Shown here piece by piece: positions 47,130 through 60,900 of a stretch of 64,000 bases of DNA. The stretch lies in the NCBI GenBank assembly GCA_016758965.1, contig JAEPRB010000070.1, positions 1-64,000 of the forward strand, in the 5' to 3' direction. Origin of the DNA: Circinella minor (taxonomy: Eukaryota > Mucoromycota > Mucoromycetes > Mucorales > Lichtheimiaceae). How positions within the stretch are numbered: position 1 is the first letter of the stretch; each line of letters opens with the position of its first letter. Position numbers and translations under genes: made by a program. A model generated the notes under the pieces. The model worked only from the letters and a program-made list of their open reading frames with translations, was not told where the DNA came from and searched no databases.

Positions 47130-49823
47130 ATGACAGACAACAAAATATATTCAGCAACTTATTCTGGTGTACAAGTATACGAAACAGTTGTTCAAGATGT
47201 CGTAGTGATGCGAAGAAGAAATGATTCATATATGAATGCAACACAAATCCTTAAAGTAGCAGGCATAGAAAAAGGAAAACGAACGAAAATTTTAGAACGT
47301 GAAGTATTAACTGGAGAACATGAAAAAGTACAAGGTGGTTATGGCAAGTTTCAAGGCACTTGGTAAATTTCATAAAATCTTCCCTTTTTTCAATTTATAT
47401 TATGGTTTTTTTTTTTTTTTCATTATTACTACTTTTTTTTTTCTGGTAAAACAAATAAAAGAAAATGCGAATGCGCGCGTTTTATTTTTTTATTTTTTAT
47501 TTTGAAAATGTCGCGTAATACCATTATTAACTTGTTCACGTAACTATATTTTTATGTTTTTAGGATTCCATTGGACAAAGGACGGGAATTAGCAGAACGG
47601 TATGGTGTATTGGATGTATTGAAATGTATTGTGGATTATCAACAACCATTAGGAGGTAATGACGACGATGATCAGATACCAACAAAAGAACAAGCTGTAG
47701 CAGCACAACGTAAGTTAAATAATCAACAGCGTAATGCAACACGAGCGAATAATAGAGCAGCAGCAGCTGCTGCTGCTGCTTCACAGAAACAACAACAACA
47801 ACAACAAACTCAAACACCCGGATCACCTTATTATAATCATCCTGGTTCACCCATGTCAGCTGGTTCACCAATACATAGAGCAGGAACACCAAGACGTGGT
47901 GCTGATGATCATTCTAATTCAACGTCAGGACGAAAAAAACAAAAAATTGCTTCTGGTGCTGGATCAACAACCACTCCCTCTAATAATGGTGCTAGTTCAC
48001 CTCAACCCTATTATTACCAACAACAACAGCAACAGCAACAACAATATCCTATGCCAAGAACATCCAGTGATGAACATCGTAACCTTCTGATGGCCATATT
48101 CTTATCAGACGATCCAGATCATATACCTGAATTACTTCAACAATCCAGTCATGCTTTTGATATCAACTTAATTATTGATGAACAAGGTAATACAGCGTTA
48201 CATTGGGCCACTGCATTAGCTCGTGTCACCATTGTACAATTATTAGTTTCCAAAGGAGCCAACCCAGCTTGTGTTAATTACGCCGGAGAAACACCGTTAA
48301 TGCGAAGTGTCATGGTGACGAATTCATTTGATAACAACACTTTTCCGACTATTTTATCAGCACTCAGTAATACATTGACAGTTGTTGATCAAAAGAAAAG
48401 ATCTGTTTTGCATCATGCAGCATTAACATCTGGAATTCATGGTCGGACACAGGCAGCCATTTATTATATGCATCATTTATTACACGCTATTGTTTCTTAT
48501 CCTGCAGCAGCATCAATTTTGGATTGGCAAGATGAACGAGGAGATACAGCATTAAATATTGTGGCTCAATTAGAATGTGATGAAATCGTCAAACTGCTTA
48601 CTCGTGCAGGCGCGAAAAAGACGACAGAGAATAATGTGGGGTTAGCATCCGATGATTATGCATTGTCCAGCCCAAATGAAGTTCAGGTAAATGGCTAAAA
48701 TGATAAAAAAAAAGACATACGGGGGCAAAAGTCTTGGAGGGTGAAATTGGATATAATTTGTTGTGATTATTTGCCAATAATGATTTTTACATGACTCCTA
48801 ATAGGAATCTGGAACTGAGGAACAACAACAACAATCAAAAGAACCCGTTGAACCTAGCGAACGTGGTCGAGAAATTGTATCAAGTAAGTTTTCAATGTTT
48901 TATTTTTGATATATATATAAAAAAGAAAGGGTCAAGATAAATGGATGAGGTGATTAAATTACAATTGAAACAAAATAGCTGTTCAAAAGATCGTGGATGC
49001 ATTAGACGAAGAATATGGCTCTCAATTGAGTCAGCGTGATCAAGAATTAAAATTAATTCAAGACGAATTGGATGCTGCTACCAAAGAATTGGAAACAACA
49101 CGAAAAGCGTTGGAAGATAAACAAACACAATCTCAACAATTAGTTGAAGCACAACAAAAAATTCGTAATTTACAAGTAGCTCTTCAAGGTGAATGGGATG
49201 GTATATCTACTACTTTACCAGCCAATAATACCACAGCCATAGATGAAATTGACGAAAAGCAAGATATCGATGCTTTATTTTTACCACCTACACCTGAAAA
49301 TAGTCAACAACAATCAAAAGGAGAAGGAACGAGTAGTAGTAGTAGAACACAACAGTTGGAACATCAAATCAAATTATTAGAGTCTCGTATTGCTAGTTAT
49401 ACACAGAATGATCAAGATTTACGAACAGAATTACAAGGATTGAAAGCACAGTCTGCAGAAAAGGAATTACAATGTAAACGATTAATTGCAGCTTGTTGTA
49501 ATTTACCTATTGAAAAGATCGATGATTTAGTCGAGCCTTTAACATTGGCTATTGAAAGTGATCCACCAGACTTGGATTTAGCAAGAGTGATTGGATTTAT
49601 GGAGAAAATACGACGACAAGGGGCATTTTCGGAAGGTTTACCATCAACGACTTCACCATCACCTATAGTAACTATGGTACCTACTATTTCAACCACGGTT
49701 GCACCATCAAATACTACAACTTTGGAAAATGATACACCATCATCACAAGAAGGACGACCTAGTAACAACAGTGAACCATCTTATCCACCTAATACAAGTG
49801 CTGTCACTACACCAGTCAATTGA
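47130..49823 (+). CDS. MBP1: APSES-domain transcription factor with ankyrin repeats (Mbp1/Swi4/Res family)
   Basis: DNA-binding subunit of an MBF/SBF-like complex that drives G1/S genes. Four exons (47130..47362, 47564..48686, 48805..48883, 48979..49823), 759 residues. The N-terminal APSES/KilA-N domain (about 1-105) starts [18 protein letters not shown] and contains [18 protein letters not shown] and [15 protein letters not shown], with intron 1 inside the TW/IPL junction. Then comes an A/Q-rich linker, ankyrin repeats (about 325-460; [47 protein letters not shown]) and a coiled coil (about 490-630) that usually binds the Swi6-type partner. The C-terminus is S/T/P-rich. Intron 3 gives [19 protein letters not shown]. 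Mbp1 versus Swi4 identity cannot be settled here. Convergent with HRD1. Confidence 0.94.
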
Positions 49824-50217
49824 TAACAGAAAGAAAAAAAAAAGAATCTTATCTCTTTTTTTTCATATAACTTTTATATAATACATATTACTTCCACTTA
49901 TCCTATTCATTTCTGTTTTACATCTCGATTCGTTTTTATATGCCATATTTCGTTCTCTCTTTCTCTATTTTCGTTTTTATATATTTCTTTTTTGTATAAA
50001 GCTTCATAAATTCCTCACAAACACACGCAAATACAAATACAGCATACGTTTTTATACTTTTTTTTTCATCATTATTTTTTTTTATATATAGAATATATAA
50101 GAATATATATATTAATATACAAGCAACTACGTATCTTCCAAACTTTTTTTTTTGGGTGGGGGTTGGGGGAAGTGGGAGCAGGTGGATGTGGAGAAGAAAG
50201 TAGTGAAAGTTTGATTA
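49824..50217. other. Intergenic region between convergent genes
   Basis: About 390 bases between the stop codons of the APSES factor and HRD1. T-rich with a G-rich patch (about 50154-50185). Only 3' flanks expected. Confidence 0.5.
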
Positions 50218-52081
50218 TTATTCATCATTATTCTCCTCTTCATCAGATTCAATTGAATATCTATTATTAAAATTTGATCCAACTTGTTCAGGCATTTTTC
50301 CTTTTCTTCGTCGACTTGATGATACATCATCATCATCATTATTATCATATAATTGTTGTTCAATAGCAGATGATACTCCTTGATTATTTATACTGGATTC
50401 AACTGTAGTAGAAGAAGGAGAAGGAGAAGATGGTGTTAATAAAGGTGCAACAGTTTTAGATTGCTGTGAAGTCGAAGCAGTAGTTGTAGTAGTAACATCA
50501 GTTGCTGTCATCTCATCATTGATCAATGAATCAGACGGAGTATCTGAACTCGAAGTCGCCATAAATGGTGATGATGTATCATTAATGTCAGTGGTAGTAG
50601 GTGGTGGTGGTGATGATGATGCTGTTGTTGTTGTTGTTGTTGTATTGGTATTATCATTATTATTGTTATTGTCGTTATTTGTAGTGGTATTGTTAATGTC
50701 ATTTACAGGAAATACACTCAATGCTTGAGTCAACACTTGCATACTATGAAATATTTGATTTTGAACAGTATCTAATATTCGTAAACGTTGTTCCATTGCA
50801 TCTCTTGTTGTCATTGATAAAATTCGTAAATCTTCTTCTGTCAATGATTCAGGTAATGAAGATTGTTGTATTGAATTATTACTTATATTATTTGATCCAT
50901 TCGTAGTATTAGTACTGAATGAAGGAATGGATCCACCAGATAATGGTATGAGTGGAATCATCCCAGGTCCTGCTGCTGACGATGTTACCCATGAAGATTG
51001 ATCTGGAGTTAATATACCAAATGATTGTTGTTGTTGCTGTTGTTGTTGATATGGTACTCGATGCATAGGTTGTTGTTGTTGTTGTTGCGCTACAGGAGTA
51101 GTAGTAGCAGTTGTTGTATTAGTAGGATAATGTATATTATTTTCAAGGGGTTGACCCATTGGAAAACCATTTTGTCCATCACCACCGTTATTATTATTAT
51201 TATTATTAACGGGATTATTGGGATTAAATATTGGTGGTTGTGGTTGTGGTTGTCCACCATTTTGTTGTGGTGATGATCTATTTCCATTATTATCAGCCAA
51301 AACAGACCGACGACTAAATTTTTATATGATTTATTATTAGTTCCATCTTATTTTATCCTTCCATACATTTTGTTTATTTCTATTCCTCTTAAAAAATAAA
51401 ATAAAATTACCATGTTGGACAACTTTGTTGTCGTTCTAACCAACTTCGAAGACAATGGAAATGGAAAATATGACCACAAGGTAACTTTTTAGGTTGATCC
51501 ATATTTTGTTGTTGTTGTTGTTGTTGTTGCTGATTGTTATTATTATTATCGTTATTATTATCATTATTGTCACCAGTAGGTGGTGTTACTTGCATTTCTT
51601 CTCTACAAATAATACAAGTACTATCATTCATACGTGCAAAATCATCAGCTGTTGCATTAGGGTATAATTCGTTCATATTCCGTGTAGCTCGACGATAACG
51701 ATATAAATCTCTGCATTTTTGAATAAATGATCGGAATGTCACATAAACATCACGAATGATATGTAATGGTAATTGATAATAATAACAAATAAAGAAAAAG
51801 AAGATCAAATAGGTAATCAACTTTAAAAAGTCTATCATTTCAAAAATAAAAATAATTCATTAGTCTTTTTTCCCCTACATTATTTAATATAAGAAAGAAA
51901 AGAGTACTAATTTTACCTGTTAATAAATCCAAATAAAAAACATACATTGATTTTCCTTCCCATGGTTCTTCACTACGCATATCAACAACATTTAAAATAT
52001 ATTTTCCAATTGTTGACATAATTGTACATATCAAAATTGTATACTAAAAAATTAAATAATAATAATCACAACGTTAATCTC

Positions 52082-52134
<53 letters not shown>

Positions 52135-52990
52135 ATGATATCTTCCCCCCTTTCCTTTTTTTTTTCACTATATATTTACCTCAAAACCAAACATAACCAT
52201 CATATTTGGACCTTTTGTCAACGTAATATTAATAGCATGTCGTGCTAATACACAGTCAATAATAAACAACAACGCCATAAGATTGACCATACGAACATGG
52301 AATGTAACGCGATTCGAAGGTGATTGTTCCATCTATTATAATATTAATTATTTAACTTTTTATATTATGCATTCTCCCTTCCCTAGACCCAATTGAATCC
52401 CCCACTCAATAACAATAAGTATAATAACTTACAAATTCCACTCTATCTTGACATAACCAATGAAAGATTTTTAAGAATAAAAGTGTTGTAAATACAAAGA
52501 CAAACTGTAAATTGAATTCTTGACGAAATATTGTCATTGCTAAACATGTTTCTGTCACGGCATACCACGATCGTTCATACAAGTGCTATTTTTTTTTTTT
52601 TTTTTACATTTAAAAATGAATGGATAAGTGAGAAATGGTTATTTTCAACCCCACATTTTTTTTATTTTATTTTTAATTAACGTACCTCTACTTCAATGGC
52701 TCGAAGTGCACCAAAGAAAATAGCTTGTAAAGTCTTACCGAAACATATAGCTAATAATAAGCCCATGTTTAATAAAATCTATATTGAAATTTCATATTTA
52801 GTAAAAAAAAAAAAAAAAAGGTACGCGTTAATTAATAATAAGAATGAGAAGAGTAATTTACCATGATACAAGCACTTGATTTAGACAAATAGACACAAGC
52901 AGCATAAAAGTTCGAACGTTGATGCATGGCATTCAAAATGACACCAAGCGCAAGCAGGGAAGATACCCCGCCATAGACGGCAAGTCTCAT
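50218..52990 (-). CDS. HRD1: ERAD E3 ubiquitin ligase Hrd1 (synoviolin)
   Basis: ER membrane RING ligase and retrotranslocation channel of ER-associated degradation. Seven exons: 52862..52990, 52686..52778, 52433..52585, 52180..52332, 51917..52043, 51411..51831, 50218..51313, giving 723 residues with all phases consistent. The start MRLAVYGGVSSLLALGVI and QRSNFYAACVYLSKSSA are diagnostic, as are FFGALRAIEVEHLYERSWYA and MRSEEPWEGKSMYVFYLDL in the membrane part. The RING-H2 follows: CIICREEM, then CGHIFHFHCLRSW, then SCPTCR. The C-terminal half is N/Q/S/T-rich. An N/Q/D run sits between the second and third zinc ligands, making that loop about 42 residues. The gene is split so finely that its membrane region is not visible as one ORF. 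Confidence 0.95.
52085..52131. repeat. (CT)n microsatellite inside HRD1 intron 4
   Basis: About 47 bases of CT dinucleotides, pure, between exon 4 and exon 5 of HRD1. On the transcribed minus strand it reads (AG)n. Confidence 0.9.
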
Positions 52991-53759
52991 AATCGAAAAA
53001 AAAGAAAGAAATATATATACACACACACACAAAAAGAGAGTGAGGAGTGAAAAGGTTTAAGGTAAAAGAGAGAGAGAGAAAGGAAGGAAGGAACTATCTG
53101 CTTATGGCCCGCTTGGTATATCCACGTGGCAGGCATGGAGCAAACAAAAAACTGGCCGCATTTTTTTGGATTTTTAATTCGTCCAATCATCATCATAAGT
53201 TTCAGTGTAACCAAATTCGCATTACATAACTCCTAATTGCTTATTACTTTAAGAATATTCTCATCTTAATATTTTATCACTTTAAATATAACTATTATAC
53301 ACTCGTAAGAAGAAACCCCTCCCCCCTCTCCATTCATACATAATACAGCTATACTTTAAATGTTTCGTCATTATTACTAACTTGATTATTTTAATATTTA
53401 TTAATGTCGTTTTTCTTTTGGATCGATTTCAGACTTTGTACTTGTTTATCTTTATATTTGTATTATTCATAAATATATATATTATATATGATATATGGTA
53501 TATCCATAAAATGCTTTGAATAATTTTAGAATGTAAATATATATATATTAACTTTTCAATTGATATAGTATGGAGAATGAACGGATGCAAGAAGCGCGTT
53601 ATGATTGTACATTTGGTGGTGAAAATTCATATATTTTTTTTGTCTTACGTAAGAACAACAAATGAATGAATAAGACGCTTTCTTTTAGACATAATTGTTA
53701 GATCTTTTGAAACATCAATGGAACGAATTTTCCTGTTAGCACACTACTACGTACAATAG

Positions 53760-53794
<35 letters not shown>

Positions 53795-53952
53795 CTAAAT
53801 TTTATTGATAAAAGCATAAGATGAATAATGTAAATAAACTAATAGAATAATTTTTATTTAATTGATAGGAAACATTTCGTTTATGTAGTAGTATTATAGA
53901 GTAAATTCAAATGCACAATTTAATATTATTATAATGATAAGTAGAGAACGTT
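52991..53952. other. Intergenic region upstream of HRD1
   Basis: Nearly 1 kb holding the HRD1 promoter and the 3' flank of the HET-like gene. Contains a short (GA)n patch near 53069-53085 and a (AT)n microsatellite. No gene seen. Confidence 0.5.
53763..53793. repeat. (AT)n microsatellite
   Basis: About 31 bases of AT dinucleotides, downstream of the HET-like gene. Confidence 0.9.
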
Positions 53953-55703
53953 TTAATGAATTTCAAACAGCTGTTCTTCCAATGTGATGTCATCAAAAAA
54001 GTGCTCTCCATCTTTTGTCCAGCACAAACCAATTGCCTTGTAGTATTCTCCATTCTTTTTGATAACAGGGTAGTATATAAATTCATCATCATCATTAGAA
54101 CTTGTAAATGGTACTCCGTTAAGTAGTACATATTGATGAGAATTTTCAAGTGACTCTACCATATCACGAAAACCAAATTTGCTACGTTTAATTTCATCGT
54201 TATTAGGTATCCATTGAAAGTTCTTTTTTTTGATTTGAAAAAAACAGGATAAGTTGCAGAGCTCGCTTATAATTTTCTTATAATCTTTAGAACCTAGCTC
54301 GGTAGGTTCATCCCACGCAGTGTAAACTTCTATAAGCTTTTCATTCCTGGAACCCGGTAATTGGATCGAAATTACAAGGGTCCAAAAATAATCATTGCTC
54401 GGTTGGGGCAAAGGGGGTATTATATCCTTGGTTGCAATCGAATCAAGGTCTGAAATTTCGTTCTTATGTTGTTCATTCGTCACTCCAGTACATGTTAACT
54501 GTAAAGCTCTTCCAATGACAGTGTAATTTTCAAAAGGCGTTTTGTACATATCGTTCTTCCAATGTTGTCCATGAACACCTGTCCAAGATGGTAAATCATA
54601 TTTTTGGATGGGTATAGTATATCTTGCCTTCTTTGTACTGCTATCATTGATACTGTTACTACATGCTGTTTTACATATGCTTAAGTAACCTTCATATGTA
54701 TATTGTCCAAAGCACATAATACTGAGATCTTTTTTTGCTAGAAGACCATAAAATTGTATTATCAGTTCTTGAATGTCTTGTTTGTAATCAATTGTAATTT
54801 GTTTCATAATGTCAGGGAAAATGTTGGCAAGAGCAAATATGCGGTCGTGTTCTTTGGTGCTGGTGCGTGCGTGTGCATAATATAAAATACTACCCATATT
54901 GAAGTCGAATTCCTTACGACAAATTGGAAAACGGTACTGATCTAGACGATACCACCAACAATGGGCATTGCGACCCACAAAAATCATTTTAGATGACATA
55001 ATTGTCTCTTCTAGAGTCCACAAACGTTTCATCCATTGAGCCACTCTCGTAAAGAGCTATTGTCTAGGAAATTCTTGTGAAGCGTTTTAGGAGTCCCGGA
55101 TTTCCATATACTCGTGCTTAATTCAGGTACCAATGCCATTGTACAATATGCACTGCTATATATTTTATGCATATTATGTATTTCTTCATGTTTTTTTATT
55201 TCATCTTCTTGATTGATGCACATTTGATCATACCAAATATACTTGATATTAAAATCCTTGCATATTTCTTGTATAAGTTCCTCAAATGTGACAAACTTGA
55301 TTTTGCGTGGGATTCGTTTTCGACCTCTTGATTTTTTTCGTATCGTCTTGCCTGGAAATATAATCTTGTGCTTGCCTAGATCAATACGTTGACTTTTGTC
55401 TTTGGGTGTTTTATTTTTCATAATTTCACCCGACTGATTCCATGAATAGGATAGTGTGCAATATCCTTCATGTACTGTAGAACCTTGAACCAATTTCATG
55501 TCAGATGTACGAACCAGGTAATTAGGCATAAAATCTGGTTTCGGCAAAATTAGTGGTATTTTTTTGGGCGGTTGTCTATAACGATGAATGCCTTCTGGCA
55601 TAGAATATGTCTTGACTCGTCCATCCGCCAAACTGAAATTGTTTATTGTTCTTTCCATTTTATACTTGCTATATTGCCTTTTTTCATATGTAATGTACGT
55701 CAT
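53953..55703 (-). CDS. HET-domain (heterokaryon incompatibility-like) protein, frameshifted
   Basis: Two long frames on minus, 55029..55703 (224 codons) and 53953..55044 (363 codons), together make one HET-like protein. The first carries HEGYCTLSYSWNQSG and IKYIWYDQMCINQEDE, matching the HET motifs YxALSYxWG and DxxCINQxD, plus HNMHKIYSSAYCTMALVP. The second starts within WMKRLWTLEETIMSSK, the third HET motif (RxWTxQE). The first frame ends at a TGA (55029-55031) in the middle of this block. A one-base change of frame within about 55032-55045 restores the motif order, and no GT-AG intron can do this without deleting it. So this is either a recent inactivating indel or an assembly error. In ascomycetes HET domains trigger cell death after non-self fusion; the role in this lineage is unknown. 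Start chosen at 55703; the ATG at the later MERTINNFSLADG is also possible. Confidence 0.8.
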
Positions 55704-55879
55704 TTTTTTGTTGTTGTTCTAAATATTATAAATTGGGTCATCAGTATATTACAGCGTATAATTTTGATATCCAGTATAAATAATAAAAATATATTTTATA
55801 ACAACTTACAACAGAGCAATATCAATAGTAGACAAAAAGAAAAATTACACAAGTAAAATTGTTTTATCCTGGGATACTT

Positions 55880-55942
<63 letters not shown>

Positions 55943-57967
55943 ATAGTAGTAGTGATAGTATTTTATACCGATTTTTTTTTTTTAAAAAAAAAAATGTTTA
56001 CGTAGCTGCTTCGATAAGTAATGTATGTTTGTTTCTTGTATACAAAGCCTTATTTGATACAAAATTGATTAAATAGAAAATAATACGTAATAAAAAGAGA
56101 GATATAAAGTAAATAGAAAGGTGAAAAAAAATGTCGAGTTCTTCGTCTCTTTTAAAACTTTGGAGTCAAGTTGTATTCTTGTACAATGTACCCGGCTAAA
56201 CCAACTATTTTGGATGTTACACAATCAAATAAACTAAGTAAAAAAAAGTAATGACAGTAATGACAGTAAATGATGTGCTTGGGTGAAATACAGAGGTATA
56301 AATAAAAGCACTGTAGATATTTAATGTAACCAGAAATTCAGTTCTAATAAGAAGTGAAGGTCTTTGAGTTTATATCCTATATTTCTTTGTGGATCGAGGA
56401 TATTATATATCTAATTTAATTACTACGTACCGTATTTTCTTTTGGTAAAAAAAGAAAAGAAAAGAAAAGAGAACTTCTATAAATTATTTTTTTAACTACT
56501 TATCACATATATTTGAAGGAACAGAAATATTGAGTTATTATATAGTACACGTAATTATTGTTTCACTAGGCATGTTATATATTCCTTTGATTGTTTAGTC
56601 AGTTTCTCAAGTACAAAAACGTATATTAATAAGCATGAATTCAATATGTATATAACAGAACAGAAATGCTGTTGTACATATAGAAGAACTATTAGATTTT
56701 CTTTCATTTATCAATTGGTTTGAGTTAGAATTTTTCGTTTTTAACACTATCAGACGGTAAAAATGACAGCATTGCTGTTGTTTATTATTAAATCCAGTTT
56801 TTTTTTTAAAAAAAAAACTTGATGCAGTTTATGTTATCGGCTAGTTTTATTTTTATTTTTTAATAATCTTGTGTAATGCTTCACTAAAAGCTAACGCTGA
56901 GAATAAATCATAAGATACTCTGTCTTTTCAGAATATCAAGAAGAGGTAATATATATGATTTAGAGTTTCTACAGTATCCAAGTTCTTGTAAAACAAAAAT
57001 CGATGGAAATAATGAAATTGTTTAATGATAACAAGAAACTGATGTCTATCATTATAAATAGAGTAATTCATTTGAACTAGCTACTGAGAAGTTTGACTGA
57101 TAAATTAGAATTAGTAGTGGTGTTAAATTGATGAATACAAAAATTTATATACTTCATTATACTACGTTCTAGTGAATACATTCATAGAGAGTTTGATATT
57201 TATGATTGTTTAAATTAATAGCGGATGCCCAATTAATAGTTGTCACCTAGAATTCAAGAAATCGTATTAATTTACGTTCAACTCTCTTTACTAAATATTT
57301 GTTTTTCTCTATTAAAATTTACGCATCTAACAATAAAAAAGAAAAAACGGTATGTCAATATTTAAAAAGACTCTTTGCATTTCTCACTTCTTGTTGCGAA
57401 AAAAAAAATGTATATCTTTAAACGAGAAGGTTTATAGAATGTTAGCTTAATCACTTTATGCTAAGGACGCATTAGTTATGATCTTGAATTAGCTCATGTA
57501 AAGTGCATGAATCTTGTGTTACAAATAAAGAGAATACATCAATTTGCTCAGTATTAATAGATTAAAGAATAGATTTAATAACCTTTTTAGTATAACAAAA
57601 ATTAAAAATGATAAAACTATTAAAGTACCATAGTAAACTCATTATTGATTACTTAATACTTCTTTTAAATTGTAGAGTAAATGATTGTATATCTTAAAAT
57701 ATTCACACTAAATTAATAGAAACATTGTTTATTTATTTCTAAAAAAAAAAAAAAAAGTGATTGTCTGGTATAAATTATTATTTTAAATAATAGTAATGAC
57801 AATCTCTTTTTTTTTTTAATACATAAATATATTTTAATAGAATAATAAAAAACTAATTTTGTGATTTACAAATAGTATTAATAAAGGTGGAGGGAGGAGA
57901 AGGAAAAGAAATATTATGTACATGGATGTAAAAAAAAAAAAAAAAAGGTTATGTGTGGTTTTTCATT
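55704..57967. other. Gene-poor interval
   Basis: About 2.3 kb of AT-rich DNA between the HET-like gene start and the SEC39 3' end. Contains the AGT microsatellite and several A or T runs. No gene seen. Confidence 0.5.
55882..55941. repeat. (AGT)n trinucleotide microsatellite
   Basis: About 20 pure AGT units, followed by interrupted units to about 55960. It lies about 180 bases upstream of the HET-like gene start. Confidence 0.92.
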
Positions 57968-60900
57968 TTAAAATAACCAACCACCCACCATTTCACGTAA
58001 TTGATCTCGTTTTCTTTTGCCTTCAAATCCTGGTTCTGGAGTAGAAGTACCACTATTACCAGTACTGCTACTACCACCTAATAAATCACCTAATAACCAT
58101 TGTTGTCTTCTTGCACTATCAAATAAACTATGCCATCCAACACCTTTATCATCTCGAATACTTGTAGATGCACTCACTAAATCTTGATTGGCATCCTCAA
58201 GCCATTCTAAATCGGATGGAGGTACTTGACGATCCAATTTTCGCCATACAGATAATACTTCACTCACATTTTCAGCAGGTGCCAATTCCAATGCCATTGC
58301 CAAAACATCCAATCGTTTTCTTGGATTTTCAAATAATTCAACTTTCCCCAAATTAAAACATGCTTGCCATGCTGCTTGATTCATTTCATCCATACGATAA
58401 CGTCGACGGTTGGGATGTGTTTCAATGGATCTTGCTTTATCCACAGTGGCACAACATAATTTATAGGACATATCAAAATCTTCATCTACAAGAGCTGCAC
58501 TAGCTAACATGGCAAGAACACGCACTTGAGCCAATAAATTATCTTGATATCCCAATTTTTGTGTTAGATCCAATACTTGAGTAGGTTGACGATAGATTCC
58601 TCGACGGGAATTGATGAGTTTAGATATTAAATCTAATCGATTGGTAGATTGACGGACTTGTATTGGCATCAATTCAATATTAGGACGATCCATGACATGG
58701 TACTCTGATATCAATGTATGAGTTGCTTCAATTAAATCTTTTTCTTCATTTACCATATCAGTGGGTGGTAAAATATTTAAACTAAATAATAATAAATATC
58801 ATAATATGAGCCATACATAAAATATTTATATAAACAAGAACACACAGAAAAAAAAAACTAGATTTTATTTACCATTCCATAGCTAATTTCATATTGCCAT
58901 CATACATATTACCTGTTGTAGCATTATCAAAAAATTCTTGTTCTGCATCTAATATTAATTGTTCAGCGCGACCAATATCCAATGTCTTATCACGTTTTGG
59001 GCCCACCATTAAATCTTTAGCTAATCGAAAACCTATCATAATCATTTATAGAACAAGCCCACCCCCCAATTGAATAAGTTGATACAATACATTATTATTA
59101 TTATCATTATTAATATTTCAATAATTTAAAATAAACTTACGACCACATCGTAATAAAGAACTGAAAAATATTTCAAAAATTTCAGTGCGACTCAAATCTG
59201 GAAATACGCCTTTGCCATTTTCTCCTTGAAGTCCCATCATTTCTTCCAATAATTCTCGCCATTCATCATCATCATCAAGATGTGCTGATCCAGCTTGTGA
59301 AGCTAAACGAACACACATTTGACGTTGTGTATCTATGGAATGATCTTCCAAATACCATCGTAAGGATACACTAGCATGGTATCGTGCTAATACTTCTGCC
59401 CATTGTAAATGTAAATGTAATACATCCAACATTTGTGTTAATCCATAAGAACCCACTTCTTGTAATACAGTAAATAATCCCAAAGGAGTCTCGGTCAATG
59501 CCAAAAAACTACCCATCTCCGTATGTTTTTCCTTGGTATCTTGATAAGGGTGATCATTCTCATCGAATTCCCATTCAGGTAAACTCACAAAGGTACGTAA
59601 TTGAGTATCGATAGATCCAGATGTGGTATATAGCATGGCAAGAGCTAATCGAGCCAAATCTTCATCATTTTTAATAATACGTTCGTTCTCTGGTAAAGTG
59701 GGTTTAGAATGTTCAAATACTAAACAACACCAATCAAAATGACCACGATCCGCAGTATCCAAGAGCCAACGATATAAAATCATATCCACAGATTCATTTT
59801 CTTCATCTTGTTGTTCCTGATGAATGATATCATTACATACACTAAGCCATGGTAATACAAGTTGTTTCATATCGTCTATGATGCGTGTGGCATTGGTTTG
59901 TTTTAATAATTTATCTACCACTTCATACGACGTCATCTTTGTTTTAAATGTATCCAAATCAACTATAGCGTCGTCGTCGTGATCATCCATGCTACTGTAA
60001 ACATATTTACATAACCAATCCAATTGTAATTCTTCTTTATCCAAACCATTCACATCCATAAGACGTGCGTATCGAATCCATTCCAGTGCTTGACTAGCTA
60101 AACCAATCGAATCTGCTGCAGTACTACGATCCACATACCATTGTGCGACTTTATTTTTTAAAGTAGTTGGATATTCACATCGATTGACTTGTTGTCCAAT
60201 CCAAGCATTATAAGTTGTATGTTCTGTTGTAGGGACTTCAATTATATCACGCATGGATTCTGATATATCTAATTCATTTCGCCATGGTTGTTGTATAATC
60301 CATTCTTCCTCTCCTCCTCCTTCATTCCCATTCTCATGGTCATCGCTTTGTTGTTGTTGTTGTTCTTGTAATCGTTGTTGTGGTAAATCAAATTGGCTTG
60401 GTTCTGCAGTTTCAGGTATAGCTGCTAAAATATCAAATCGATAAGGTAATACGACAGCACCATGATGAACAAATAACGCACGTAAAGCAATGGCATTTTC
60501 ATTGGTTGCATATTCTATTGCTTGTGCAATTAAATTACAATCACGAAATTCATTATAAGCTGTTGCAAAGTCTATCTTGCTCTTATGTTTTATTGTAGGC
60601 CAAATTAAGTTGAATGTTTTAAGTCGGTCAATATATTGTAAAAAATAAAGTCGTGCACGTAGCCAAAGTGTGTTATTAGTGTTATTAGTGTTGTTGTTGT
60701 CAACATCATTATTTAAAGAAGCATCTTTAGAGTTTATATTCAATGATTGTTGTTGTTGAATAGGACAAGCCTTGAGACCCATCTCTAATATTTTTTGTTG
60801 AAGTGGTGGATCGTCAACAAGAGTTTCTAAACATTGAGAAACTATCCAAGCTTTATCTTGTATATGATTTAAAAGGTCAACATCATCTACAGTAGGTTGT

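Noticed and set aside
47560..47892. 110-codon minus-strand ORF rich in V and L
   Set aside because: Antisense shadow of the A/Q-rich linker of the APSES factor.
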